From assembly GCA_030039615.1 (NCBI GenBank), contig JASHVF010000115.1, forward strand, positions 1-18,425: a stretch of 18,425 nt of DNA. Direction: 5' to 3'. The notes beneath the pieces are model-generated. The model was not told the DNA's origin and did no database searches. It saw only the letters and a list, made by a program, of their open reading frames with translations. Of this stretch, positions 1-8,507 are shown piece after piece. The translations under genes and the position numbers were made by a program. Source of the stretch: Gammaproteobacteria bacterium. GTDB lineage: Bacteria; Pseudomonadota; Gammaproteobacteria; Steroidobacterales; Steroidobacteraceae. How positions within the stretch are numbered: position 1 is the stretch's first letter; every line of letters begins with the position of its first letter.

Positions 1-996
1 TGCAGCGCAGCGCTCGCACTCGCGGGCGCGGCGGCGCTCTGGGTCGCGAGCGCACGGCTGCGGCTCGCGCTGGCGCTGCTCGGCGTGCTCGCCGTGGCGC
101 TCTCCGCCGCGGCCGCCGGCGATGCGCTCACGCCGCCGGGCGACACGATCGTGCGGATCGCGCCGGGAGGGGCATTCTGGGTGCTGATCGTGTGCCTCGG
201 TTTGCTCGCGACCGATGCGGCGACGCGCATGCGCCCGCGGCCGGCCATGCGGGTGGTGTTTCTCGCCGGCTCACTCGCTGTCATCTCGCTGGCGCTGGCG
301 CACGGTGTCTTCGATCACCTGTCGGTGATGCGCGAGTACGCGGTCAACGCGGTGCGCTTTGCGCACGAGGCGCGCCGGCACCTGGCGCTCGCCTTCGGCT
401 CGCTCGCCGCCGCTTTGATCGTCGGACTGCCGCTCGGGGTGCTGTGTCACCGGGTGCCGCGGCTGCGCCCCGGCGTGCTCGGCACGCTCAACGTCATTCA
501 GACCATCCCGGCGATCGCGCTGTTCGGCATCCTCATGGCGCCGCTCGGCGCGCTCGCCGCGGCGCTGCCGCTCGCCGAGCGGCTCGGCATCCGCGGCGTC
601 GGCGCGGCGCCCGCGGTGGTGGCGCTGTTTCTCTACTCGCTGCTGCCGATCGTGGCCGACACCGTGGCGGGCCTGAAGCGCGTATCGCGGTCCGCGGTCG
701 AGGCTGCGCACGGCATGGGCATGACCGACTGGCAGGTGCTGAGCGGCGTCGAGCTGCTGCTCGCGCTGCCGGTGATCCTCACCGGCATTCGCGTGGTGCT
801 GGTGCAGAACATCGGCATGGTGACGGTGGCGGCGCTGATCGGCGGCGGGGGACTCGGTGCCTTCGTGTTCCAGGGCATCGGCCAGACCGCGATCGACCTG
901 GTGCTGCTCGGGGCGATCCCGATCGTGACACTCGCCTTCTCGGCCGCCGTGCTGCTCGATGCGCTGGTCGAGGTGCTCGACCGGGTGAAGGCATGA
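1..996 (+). CDS. Osmoprotectant/quaternary-amine ABC transporter permease, YehY-like (5' partial)
   Basis: Membrane permease subunit of an importer for compatible solutes such as glycine betaine or choline. The reading frame is open from base 1, so the true start lies upstream; 331 residues are visible. It has several hydrophobic N-terminal segments, then a typical binding-protein-dependent permease core. The core contains the EAA-like loop (VEAAHGMGMTDWQVL, about bases 700-740) that contacts the ATPase, followed by a GGGGLGAFVFQGI segment typical of the OpuAB/ProW/YehY group. The extra N-terminal membrane segments fit YehY (about 385 residues) better than the short OpuBB type. The order permease-ATPase-permease matches E. 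coli yehYXW, where the binding-protein gene yehZ/osmF comes first, so a binding protein may sit just left of the window. Substrate is inferred from family and neighbours. Confidence 0.88.
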   Translation, partial: CSAALALAGAAALWVASARLRLALALLGVLAVALSAAAAGDALTPPGDTIVRIAPGGAFWVLIVCLGLLATDAATRMRPRPAMRVVFLAGSLAVISLALAHGVFDHLSVMREYAVNAVRFAHEARRHLALAFGSLAAALIVGLPLGVLCHRVPRLRPGVLGTLNVIQTIPAIALFGILMAPLGALAAALPLAERLGIRGVGAAPAVVALFLYSLLPIVADTVAGLKRVSRSAVEAAHGMGMTDWQVLSGVELLLALPVILTGIRVVLVQNIGMVTVAALIGGGGLGAFVFQGIGQTAIDLVLLGAIPIVTLAFSAAVLLDALVEVLDRVKA

Positions 997-1012
997 GAGG
1001 AACGGCGCAGTC

Positions 1013-1945
<933 letters not shown>

Positions 1946-1947
1946 GG

Positions 1948-2688
1948 ATGCCGCGCGCCGCAACGCTTCTGCGACTCGCGGCGCTCGCGCTGCTGCTCGC
2001 GTTTCTGCTGTGGCCGCAGAGCTTCGCGCCGCTGTTCACGCCGCTGACGCAGTACGGGGCGCCGCCGATCTACGACCAGGGGAACCTCCTGTCGCTGGCG
2101 CTCGCGCAGCTCGGCACCGTCTGCCTGGCCGCGGCCGCCAGCACCGTCGTCGCCGTCGGTCTCGGCATCCTGGTGACGCGTCCGAGCGGCGCGCAGTTCC
2201 TGCCGCTGTCGCGCACCCTGGTCAACGTCGGGCAGACCTTCCCGCCCGTGGCCGTGCTCGCGGTGGCGGTGCCGCTGGTCGGCTTCGGGGAGAAGCCGAC
2301 ACTGATCGCGCTGTTCGCCTACGGGCTGCTGCCGATCTTCGAGAACACGCTCGTGGGGCTCAAAACCTGTCCGCCGGCGGTACTCGAGGCGGCGAGCGGC
2401 ATGGGCATGAGCGCCCGGCAGCGGCTCCTGTCGGTGGAGCTGCCGCTCGCCATGCCGCTCATCCTCGAAGGCGTACGCCTCTCGCTGGTGATCAACGTAG
2501 GCACGGCGACCATCGGCTCGACGGTCGCCGCCAAGGGCTTGGGCGAGGTCATCATCGCGGGACTGCTCTCGAGCAATACCGCCTTCATCCTCCAGGGCGG
2601 GCTGGTGACGGGGCTCATGGCGATCCTGCTCTACGACGGCATGGCGGCCCTCGAGCGCCGGCTGCTGCGCCAGGTTGCGCTGGACTGA
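1948..2688 (+). CDS. Osmoprotectant/quaternary-amine ABC transporter permease, YehW-like
   Basis: Second membrane permease of the importer, 246 residues from ATG 1948, the usual length for OpuBB/YehW proteins. There is one N-terminal hydrophobic helix, then the permease core with the cytoplasmic coupling loop VLEAASGMGMSARQRLL and a conserved GTATIGSTVAAKGLGEVIIAG-type stretch, here with VINVG before it. It follows the ATPase stop by two bases. An in-frame GTG at 1942 overlaps that stop and is an alternative start. No clear ribosome site is seen for either, which suggests translational coupling. Two similar but non-identical permeases with one ATPase indicate a heterodimeric channel, as in YehW/YehY. 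Confidence 0.9.
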   Translation: MPRAATLLRLAALALLLAFLLWPQSFAPLFTPLTQYGAPPIYDQGNLLSLALAQLGTVCLAAAASTVVAVGLGILVTRPSGAQFLPLSRTLVNVGQTFPPVAVLAVAVPLVGFGEKPTLIALFAYGLLPIFENTLVGLKTCPPAVLEAASGMGMSARQRLLSVELPLAMPLILEGVRLSLVINVGTATIGSTVAAKGLGEVIIAGLLSSNTAFILQGGLVTGLMAILLYDGMAALERRLLRQVALD

Positions 2689-2689
2689 G

Positions 2690-2705
2690 ACGCGCGACCG
2701 CGCGT
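2690..2705 (+). other. Short GC inverted repeat after the transporter operon
   Basis: Perfect 7-base arms ACGCGCG and CGCGCGT separated by two bases, starting two bases after the permease stop. It could form a small hairpin in the mRNA end, but no run of T follows, so it is at best a weak or factor-dependent end signal. The rest of the gap up to 2815 shows no convincing promoter. Confidence 0.25.
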
Positions 2706-2815
2706 GGCGCGGGCCGTGTCCGTATTCTCCGCGACGGCGTGCGACGGCTTTCGCGGTAAGATCATTCGACCAAGTTGTTGTCTGACGCCGGGGCGTATCG
2801 GACGCTGGAACCTCC

Positions 2816-3784
2816 GTGAACGACCTGACCACACCTGCCGACGCGGGCACTGCCGTGCTGGCCGTAAGCGAGCCGCGGGTAGCGGCCGTGGAAATGCCGA
2901 CGCTGCTGCTCGTCGTGCTCACCTACGCCGGCTGGCTCGGCACGACGTTGATGTACGGCCGCTGGCCGCTATGGGTGGTGGCACCGGTCACCGCCGTCCT
3001 GATCACGCTGCAGGGCTCGTTGCAGCACGAGATCGTCCACGGACACCCGACCCGCTGGCGGAGCCTCAACCGGCTGCTGGCCATCGTGCCGCTGTCCCTG
3101 TGGCTGCCGTTCGATTCCTATCGCGCGAGCCACCTCGCGCATCACGTGGACGAGCGCCTCACCGATCCGCTCGACGACCCCGAGTCCTGGTATTGGACGC
3201 AGCGGGACTGGGCGCGGCTGACTCCGGTCGGACGCGGCATCGTGCGTATCTCGCAGACGCTCGCCGGGCGCGTCACCGTCGGGGTGTTCTGGGCCATCGG
3301 CCGTTACCTCGCGGCCGAATGGCGCGCACTGCTCGCCGACCGGCCGGGGGCGCGCGCCATGTGGCTCGAGCACCTCGCCTGGTGCATCCCCGTGGTGCTG
3401 TGGGTGAAGCTCGTGTGCGCCATGCCGCTGTGGGTCTACGTTCTCACGATGGCGCTCCCCGGAACCGCCATCACGCTGGTGCGCTCCTTCGCCGAGCATC
3501 GCGCCCGGCCGGCGGTGCGTTCGCGGATCGCCATCGTGGAAGGTTCCTGGATCCTCGGGCCGCTGTTTCTGTTCAACAACCTGCACGCGCTGCACCATGA
3601 GGCGCCGTGGGTTCCGTGGTACGAGTATCCGGCGCGCTATCGGCGCATTCGTGAGCGGCTGATCGCCGAGAACGGCGGACTCGTCTACCGCACCTACTTC
3701 GAGGTGGCGTGGCGCTTCCTGCTGCGCCCGCACGATTCCCCGCTCCATCCGAGCGACCGGGTTCCTCAGGCGGGCAGCGGGTAG
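2816..3784 (+). CDS. Fatty acid desaturase-family membrane di-iron enzyme
   Basis: Integral-membrane di-iron oxygenase/desaturase, 322 residues, GTG start. The three histidine clusters are present: HEIVH (71-75, HxxxH), HLAHH (106-110, HxxHH) and HALHH (257-261, HxxHH), plus H228 in FAEHR near the third box. Together they form the usual eight-histidine iron site. Hydrophobic segments lie at about 29-45, 52-68, 86-100 and 186-222. Family members desaturate acyl chains, but some hydroxylate or demethylate other substrates. Here the gene sits between a quaternary-amine importer and an MttB homologue, so an amine or amine-derived substrate is possible (inference). The gene overlaps the convergent minus-strand gene by 19 bases at its 3' end. 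The start is uncertain because no strong ribosome site precedes GTG 2816. Confidence 0.85.
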   Translation: MNDLTTPADAGTAVLAVSEPRVAAVEMPTLLLVVLTYAGWLGTTLMYGRWPLWVVAPVTAVLITLQGSLQHEIVHGHPTRWRSLNRLLAIVPLSLWLPFDSYRASHLAHHVDERLTDPLDDPESWYWTQRDWARLTPVGRGIVRISQTLAGRVTVGVFWAIGRYLAAEWRALLADRPGARAMWLEHLAWCIPVVLWVKLVCAMPLWVYVLTMALPGTAITLVRSFAEHRARPAVRSRIAIVEGSWILGPLFLFNNLHALHHEAPWVPWYEYPARYRRIRERLIAENGGLVYRTYFEVAWRFLLRPHDSPLHPSDRVPQAGSG

Positions 3785-4554
3785 CCGGCGGCGATCGCTT
3801 CCCGGTCCCAGGCGAGGAGCGGCGCGAAGGATGCGGCCGTGACCTCGGCAAAGCCCTCGAGCCGCAGCGGCTCCGCGAGCGCCGCGAACCAGGGACGCTG
3901 CGCCGCCGCTGCAAAGGCGCCCCGCAGCCGCGCCAGCGTCGCGGGAGGGGTGCCCGCGGCGGCCACGAACGCCGGCATCGGCGCGGTCTCGGTCGAGGTC
4001 AGCGTGCGGATGCCCGCGACGAGCTCGGGTGCATGGCGCGCGATCAGGAGGTGCCAGTAGGCGTCGAGCGGTCCGACGTCGAGTTGTCCCTCGCGCACGC
4101 TGTCGAGAACCCTGCGTGCGGTGACGAGGTTGCCCGTCATCTCGCCATACAGGGTCGGCCGCGCGGGTGTGCGAAAGCCGAGCAGATGGTGCCGGAAGGC
4201 ATTGAAGCCCGAATGCGAGTGCGCCACCGTCCAGCCGGCGCGCCCGCCGAAGGTCTCCTCGAGCGTGCGATAGGGCGCGTCGTCGCGCACGATGAGGTCG
4301 GTGCGGTAAAGCGCACGTCCCTGCGCCCAGGGCGCGCGCGGGATCGGCGCGGCGAGCGGCACGACCGCTGCGAGTGCGAGCGCGATCGGAAAGCCGCACA
4401 TGAACACCGCCCCCAGGTCCGGCCGCCTCCACAGCTCCTCCAGCGGCTGCGGAGCCGGGTAGGGGACGTAGTCGAGCGCGACGCCGGCATCGTCAGCCAC
4501 CTGGCGCAGAAGTGTCCGCCACAGCGCCTCGACCGTGGGGGTGACGGCATACAT
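3766..4554 (-). CDS. PhnD/SsuA-like periplasmic-binding-fold protein without signal peptide
   Basis: 262 residues resembling phosphate/phosphonate-type solute-binding proteins (PhnD family). Family-like features include the AVFMCGFPIALAL strand-turn (49-61), the loop SHSGFNAFRHHL (113-124) and GPLDAYWHLL (161-170), which in the family lines the ligand pocket. No signal peptide or lipobox is visible at the N-terminus, so the protein may be cytoplasmic, acting as a ligand sensor or enzyme, or the start may be wrong. Upstream in-frame codons LIANAR before MYAVTP also look protein-like but offer only CTG at 4572 as a rare start. It follows the MttB-family stop by 14 bases, so the two are almost certainly one operon. 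Its 3' end overlaps the convergent desaturase gene. The ligand is unknown; a quaternary amine or its product is a reasonable guess. Confidence 0.75.
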   Translation of the reverse strand: MYAVTPTVEALWRTLLRQVADDAGVALDYVPYPAPQPLEELWRRPDLGAVFMCGFPIALALAAVVPLAAPIPRAPWAQGRALYRTDLIVRDDAPYRTLEETFGGRAGWTVAHSHSGFNAFRHHLLGFRTPARPTLYGEMTGNLVTARRVLDSVREGQLDVGPLDAYWHLLIARHAPELVAGIRTLTSTETAPMPAFVAAAGTPPATLARLRGAFAAAAQRPWFAALAEPLRLEGFAEVTAASFAPLLAWDREAIAAGYPLPA

Positions 4555-4568
4555 GCGCGCATTCGCGA

Positions 4569-6101
4569 TCAGGCGGCGAGCTCCCGCGAACGGCGCTCGA
4601 CGTAGGCAGCGATCGCTTCGCGCACCGCCGGATCGAGCGGCGGCGGCGTGTACTCGGTGAGCAGCTTCTTCCAGATGCCGGTGGCGCGCTCGGTGGCGGT
4701 GCGGCTGCCCGCGTCGCGCCAGTTCTCGAAGCTCGACCAGTCGGACAGCAGCGGACGGTAGAACGCCGACTCGTAGCGCGCCAGCGTGTGCGGCGTACCG
4801 AAGAAGTGGCCGCCCGCCGCCACCTGCTTGATCGTCTCGACCGCGAGATCGTCGTCGCTGAAGCTCACGGGCTTTAGGATCTCGGCCCAGTTACGCAGCA
4901 GCTCCGCGTCGACCACGATTTTCTCGAGCGAGGCGGACAGCCCGCCCTCGAGCCATCCGGCCGCGTGATTGATGAGGTGGCTGTGGCTCAGCACCGCCGC
5001 CTGCAGCGAGAAGGCCGTCTCGTAGGTCGACTGCGCGTCGACCGTGGGCGAGGCGTTCACCGCGCTGGTGCGCACCGGGATCCTGAGGCGCCGCCCGATC
5101 TGCGCTGTGGCCAGCACCGCGTGCACGTATTCGGGCGTGCCGAAGGCCGGCGATCCGGTGCGCATGTCGACATTCGAGGTGAAGCCGCCGAGCACGCAGG
5201 GGGCGCCGGCTCGCACCAGCTGGCACAGCGTGACCACCCCGAGCGCCTCGGCGGTCTGCTGCACCAGCGCGCCGGCGAGCGTCACCGGCGCCATCGCCCC
5301 CATGAGCGTGAAGGGGGTGATGACCACGCACTGCCCGTGGCGCGCCATGATCATGATGTTGTCGAGGATCTCCTCGTCGACGCGCCGCGGCGAGTTGACG
5401 TTGGTCACGGTCATGAGCGTCGGGCGCGCGGCGAGGTCATCGATCGAGCAGCCGTGCTCGATGGCCGACATGGCGAGCGCATCCTGCGCCTGCACGCCGC
5501 CGATGCCGCGCGCGGCCCACACCGTGTCGGCGCATTCGATGTGGGCCTGGTAGGTGGCGAGATGCCGCGTCGCCACCGGCACGTCGACCGGCTCGACGAC
5601 GATGCCGCCCTGCCAGTGCAGCACGCCGAGCGTGTGCGTGAGCTTCAGGATGTTGCGGAAGGCCTCGAGATCACCGTAGCGCCGGCCGCCCTCGCTGTCG
5701 CGGATGTTGGGCGCACCGGTCACCGGGCCGAAATTGACGATGTTGCCGCCGACGTGCAGGTGACGCTCCGGGTTACGCGCGTGCAGCACGAAGCGCTCGG
5801 GCGCGGATCTGAGCTGCGCCTCGATGAGCTCGCGCCCGAGACGCACCAGCTGCGTGGTCTCATCCACCAGGGCTCCGGCCTGCGCGTACACCCTGCGCGC
5901 CGCGGCGCTGCGGATCTCGAGGCCGGCTTCCTCGAGCACGCGGTACGCCGCGAGCACAATGCGCTCGACCTGCTCGGCCGTGAGAATCTCGACCGGCGCC
6001 CAGGGATTCTCGAGGCGCGCGATCGGCGCGAGCGTCGGTCCGGTGGTGCGTGGAGTGCGCGCGCGCTCACGGCGCCGGCTGGGTGCGGGCGTCTCCGTCA
6101 C
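4569..6101 (-). CDS. Trimethylamine methyltransferase (MttB) family protein, non-pyrrolysine type
   Basis: About 510 residues from GTG 6101, matching the MttB superfamily length. Recognisable family stretches include LENPWAPVEILTAEQVERI near the N-terminus, TVTNVNSPRRVDEEIL, the ITPFTLMGAMAPVTLAGAL core and GTPHTLARYESAFYRPLL near the C-terminus. Archaeal MttB proteins read an in-frame UAG as pyrrolysine. This frame contains none, placing the protein with the MtgB-like homologues, of which characterised members demethylate glycine betaine, proline betaine or carnitine and pass the methyl to a corrinoid protein. No corrinoid protein or reductive activator is visible in the window. ATG is absent near the N-terminus; GTG 6101 is chosen because conserved sequence begins about 30 residues later and upstream codons overlap an AT-rich promoter-like region. 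Weak ribosome site. Confidence 0.88.
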   Translation of the reverse strand: MTETPAPSRRRERARTPRTTGPTLAPIARLENPWAPVEILTAEQVERIVLAAYRVLEEAGLEIRSAAARRVYAQAGALVDETTQLVRLGRELIEAQLRSAPERFVLHARNPERHLHVGGNIVNFGPVTGAPNIRDSEGGRRYGDLEAFRNILKLTHTLGVLHWQGGIVVEPVDVPVATRHLATYQAHIECADTVWAARGIGGVQAQDALAMSAIEHGCSIDDLAARPTLMTVTNVNSPRRVDEEILDNIMIMARHGQCVVITPFTLMGAMAPVTLAGALVQQTAEALGVVTLCQLVRAGAPCVLGGFTSNVDMRTGSPAFGTPEYVHAVLATAQIGRRLRIPVRTSAVNASPTVDAQSTYETAFSLQAAVLSHSHLINHAAGWLEGGLSASLEKIVVDAELLRNWAEILKPVSFSDDDLAVETIKQVAAGGHFFGTPHTLARYESAFYRPLLSDWSSFENWRDAGSRTATERATGIWKKLLTEYTPPPLDPAVREAIAAYVERRSRELAA

Positions 6102-6137
6102 TGAATTAGCCGTTAAAATTCCGTATCTTACGCCGTG

Positions 6138-6143
6138 ATTATA
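6138..6143 (-). promoter_or_regulatory. Candidate -10 box for the MttB-family operon
   Basis: A perfect TATAAT on the minus strand, 36 bases upstream of GTG 6101, within a short AT-rich gap (about 6102-6150) that stands out from the GC-rich surroundings. No good -35 hexamer is seen at 16-18 bases, so it may need an activator. A short AT-rich leader, with little Shine-Dalgarno character, would follow. Confidence 0.45.
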
Positions 6144-6156
6144 AAGTAGATTCCCG

Positions 6157-6522
6157 TCAGCGTGCGGGAGGCGGCGGAGCCGCGGGCGCTGCACCGCTGG
6201 CGGGCGCTTGCGGCTCGGGCGCCTCGCGAGCGGGCGCAGGCAGGGGCGGAAGCGGGCGCGGCCCGAGCTCGCGCCGGCCCTCCATCCAGGGGCGCTCCAC
6301 GCCCGGACGCGGCGGTCCCCACAGCCCCGGGTGCGCGCGGCGCATGTGGCCGGCGGCGAACATTCCCCCGAGCACCACGCATCCGGCGAGCACGAAGGCC
6401 CAGATGCCGAGGTAGCGTCCGAAGGTGCGCAGCGCCCCCTCCGAGCGGTGCGAGAGGAAGAGAGCCACATAGCCGGCTACGGTGAGGGCCGTCGCGGGAA
6501 TGAGCGCCAGGAGGAAAATCAT
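6157..6522 (-). CDS. Small two-helix membrane protein with proline-rich tail
   Basis: 121 residues, function not recognised. Two hydrophobic helices (about 2-24 and 38-59) are joined by a short charged loop, SHRSEGALRTFGRY. A C-terminal tail from about 65 is rich in proline, alanine and arginine and probably disordered. ATG 6522 has a good ribosome site (GAGGT, seven bases or so upstream), which supports it as a real gene. It ends 56 bases before the MttB-family start on the same strand and may be transcribed ahead of it, although the AT-rich gap between them carries its own -10-like box. Charge distribution suggests the tail is cytoplasmic if the positive-inside rule holds. Confidence 0.65.
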   Translation of the reverse strand: MIFLLALIPATALTVAGYVALFLSHRSEGALRTFGRYLGIWAFVLAGCVVLGGMFAAGHMRRAHPGLWGPPRPGVERPWMEGRRELGPRPLPPLPAPAREAPEPQAPASGAAPAAPPPPAR

Positions 6523-6569
6523 GGAAACACCTCGGCGGTCTGCGGATCGTGAATATTAACCCGGCAGGC

Positions 6570-6600
6570 GCGGCGCCGCCGGCTCGCGCGCCGGCGCCGC
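6570..6600 (-). terminator. Strong GC hairpin after the SLOG/SLATT gene
   Basis: An inverted repeat nine bases past the minus-strand stop: plus-strand arms GCGGCGCCGCCGGC (6570-6583) and GCCGGCGCCGC (6590-6600), with a six-base loop and a three-base bulge. On the minus strand it is followed by GCCTGCCGGGTTAATATT, not a clean U-run, so intrinsic termination would be weak. It separates this gene from the small membrane protein gene. Confidence 0.4.
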
Positions 6601-6608
6601 TTGCGTGC

Positions 6609-8366
6609 TCAGGCGGCCGGCGGCTCGTGCTCCCGATGGTAACGGTGGATCGCCCAGAGATAGCTCTCCATCAACGAATCCTTGCCGAGCTCGACCAGCA
6701 CCTCGTTGCGGCGCGCCGGACTCGACATGCGGGTGAGCTGCAGCTTCGCGTGCGCGAAGTGGCTCAGCTGATTGCGGTACTGCCACAGCAGCTCGCGCGT
6801 CGCCATTTTGTCCTGGTGCAGCTCCCACACTCCGAGCAGCACCGCCATGAAGCCCATGGAGAAGGTGAGGATGTTCTTCAGCGGTATGCCGAGGCCCATG
6901 TCGATGCGATGCAGCTGCTCGCCGAAGGCGAAGAGCAGCGAGATCACCACCAGGATTGCCACGAAGAGGAAATGCCGCAGGTGCTTCACGCGCCGGCTGG
7001 CGCGCTCGAGGCGCGCCACCTTGCGGGTGAAGTAGCGGAACTGGCCCTCGATCCAGGCTTCCTCGACGCCGCGCGTCTCAGAGTCGAGGTCGGGCGCCAG
7101 ACTATCGTCCGCCGCCTCGATGCCCTTCAGCACGAAGCCGATCCAGCTGAAGCCGCGGAACCTCTCGATGCCCGAGAGCGCCAGCACCTCGGCGGCGTCC
7201 ATGCGCTGATCGGCTCCGGCGAGACGCAGGTAGAAGCGCGCGCGCAGCGTCTCCGCCAGCGCCCGGTAGGTGAGGTGCTTGCCGAACCAGCGCTTGCCCT
7301 GCAGTACGTAGTAGACGGCGAGGCTCGTGAGCAGCGTCATCAGGTAGGCAATCAGCAGGGCGCGCGATTCGGTGAGCTTCTCGTAGATCAGATACGCCAC
7401 GCCCATGGCGAAGGCCATGAACGCGAACAGGTCGAACAGCCGATCCGAGCGCCGCTGGTAGTAGACGGCCAGTGCGTCCGCCTTGCCGTACTGCGCATCG
7501 ATGTCCTCGAGCATGGCGCTCGGCGGCAGCGCGGGCCGCGCCGGGAGCGATGCCATGAGCGACTCCGGCGCGCGCAGCCGGCCGCCGGCGGAGAGCTGCT
7601 GATACTCGAGGTTGTAGCTGTTGAGCTCGGCGAGCTGGCGCCTGAGACGCTCGGGTATGGTGCGCTCGAGCTGCAGCACGCGATCGCCGGCGCCTGCGAG
7701 ATAGCAGGGCGGGCGCATCGCAGCCTCGCCGCTCGCGCCGCTGCGCACGGTCGGCGTCCAGTAGACCAGCCGGGGTGCGTTCTCGGGCTCTTCATTGGCG
7801 GCCACGAACTCGATCGCGACCGAGTCGCGGTACTGGTCGGTGCGCACGCCGAGATAGCGCAGCACGGTGTCGGCCGTGCCGCCGGGCAGGTGCGAGGTGC
7901 GTCCGTCCCAGAGCGCGAGCAGGAGGCTGCTGCGGCGGATGAGCGTGTCGGTGAGGTTCGCGTACATCGCATCGCGCTGCTCGCGCGTGTGCGGGCCGCT
8001 GACGGCGCCGGCGGCGCTGGCGGAGAGCTCCACGCAGCGCACCTCGGGACGGCGCAAGAGCTGCTGCAGATGGGCGAGCGTCTTCTCGTCGAAGTCCGCC
8101 GCGTACTGCTCGAGCGGCATCGGCAGCACGGCCTCGACGGGTACGCCGAGGCCGAGCGCGGTCTCGGCCACCAGCAGGTCCGCCCCCTCCGCCATGCCGA
8201 CGATGAGGCGCAGCTCCGTGTCCGGCAGGTGCTGCTTCAGCTGCTGCACGAAGTCGGTGACGGCCTCGCGCAGCCGCGTTATGTCGTCCGGATCGAGGTC
8301 GCGATGTCCCGAAACCCCGACCATGAACGGCGAGTTTCGGGCTGGCTTGGCGCTTACTGCATCCAC
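6609..8366 (-). CDS. SLOG-like domain fused to SLATT-like transmembrane effector modules
   Basis: 585 residues, GTG start. The N-terminal 14-205 looks like a SLOG (DprA/LOG-like Rossmann) nucleotide-binding domain: VGVSGHRDL (16-24), IVGMAEGADLLVAETAL (55-71) and a later DGRTSHLPGGTADTV (154-168) reminiscent of the GG-rich phosphate loop. A linker follows, then two transmembrane pairs, about 311-328/334-354 and 465-482/494-514. Each pair is accompanied by charged cytoplasmic helices (YYQRRSDRLFDLF; EGQFRYFTRKVARLERASRRVKHLRH), as in SMODS/SLOG-associated two-helix (SLATT) effectors. Known from comparative genomics: SLOG domains are proposed to bind nucleotide-derived signals and SLATT domains to disrupt or permeabilise the membrane. 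It is divergent from the haem-sensor/TIR operon. A later start at M15 is possible. Domain calls are by eye. Confidence 0.78.
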   Translation of the reverse strand: MDAVSAKPARNSPFMVGVSGHRDLDPDDITRLREAVTDFVQQLKQHLPDTELRLIVGMAEGADLLVAETALGLGVPVEAVLPMPLEQYAADFDEKTLAHLQQLLRRPEVRCVELSASAAGAVSGPHTREQRDAMYANLTDTLIRRSSLLLALWDGRTSHLPGGTADTVLRYLGVRTDQYRDSVAIEFVAANEEPENAPRLVYWTPTVRSGASGEAAMRPPCYLAGAGDRVLQLERTIPERLRRQLAELNSYNLEYQQLSAGGRLRAPESLMASLPARPALPPSAMLEDIDAQYGKADALAVYYQRRSDRLFDLFAFMAFAMGVAYLIYEKLTESRALLIAYLMTLLTSLAVYYVLQGKRWFGKHLTYRALAETLRARFYLRLAGADQRMDAAEVLALSGIERFRGFSWIGFVLKGIEAADDSLAPDLDSETRGVEEAWIEGQFRYFTRKVARLERASRRVKHLRHFLFVAILVVISLLFAFGEQLHRIDMGLGIPLKNILTFSMGFMAVLLGVWELHQDKMATRELLWQYRNQLSHFAHAKLQLTRMSSPARRNEVLVELGKDSLMESYLWAIHRYHREHEPPAA

Positions 8367-8424
8367 GGGCCGGGATTTTGCTGGCTGGCGGCCCGCGCCA
8401 CAACGGGGGCGCGAGCGCGGCTGC

Positions 8425-8454
8425 TTGCACCCGACGGTGCCGATCCACTAGTTT
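8425..8454 (+). promoter_or_regulatory. Candidate promoter/operator in the divergent gap
   Basis: TTGCAC (8425-8430) followed after 18 bases by TAGTTT (8449-8454) is a weak sigma70-like pair upstream of the haem-sensor gene. Between them lies a perfect five-base inverted repeat, GCACC (8427-8431) and GGTGC (8436-8440), which could be an operator. The gap 8367-8507 must hold promoters for both divergent units; nothing stronger is seen. Confidence 0.3.
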
Positions 8455-8507
8455 GGGGGGTGCCAAGGGCGGCTTAACAGCCCGCGTGCTTCGCTGAAGG
8501 GCAAGCA

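Noticed and set aside
2969..4432. 487-residue minus-strand open frame
   Set aside because: Lies opposite the histidine-box desaturase and out of frame with the PhnD-like gene; no family features.
4569..6101. Pyrrolysine-containing MttB
   Set aside because: The frame is open throughout with no internal TAG, so the protein is the non-pyrrolysine type.
6549..8477. 642-residue plus-strand open frame opposite the SLOG/SLATT gene
   Set aside because: Composition is His/Arg/Glu-rich shadow coding with no recognisable motif, while the minus frame has clear domains and membrane helices.
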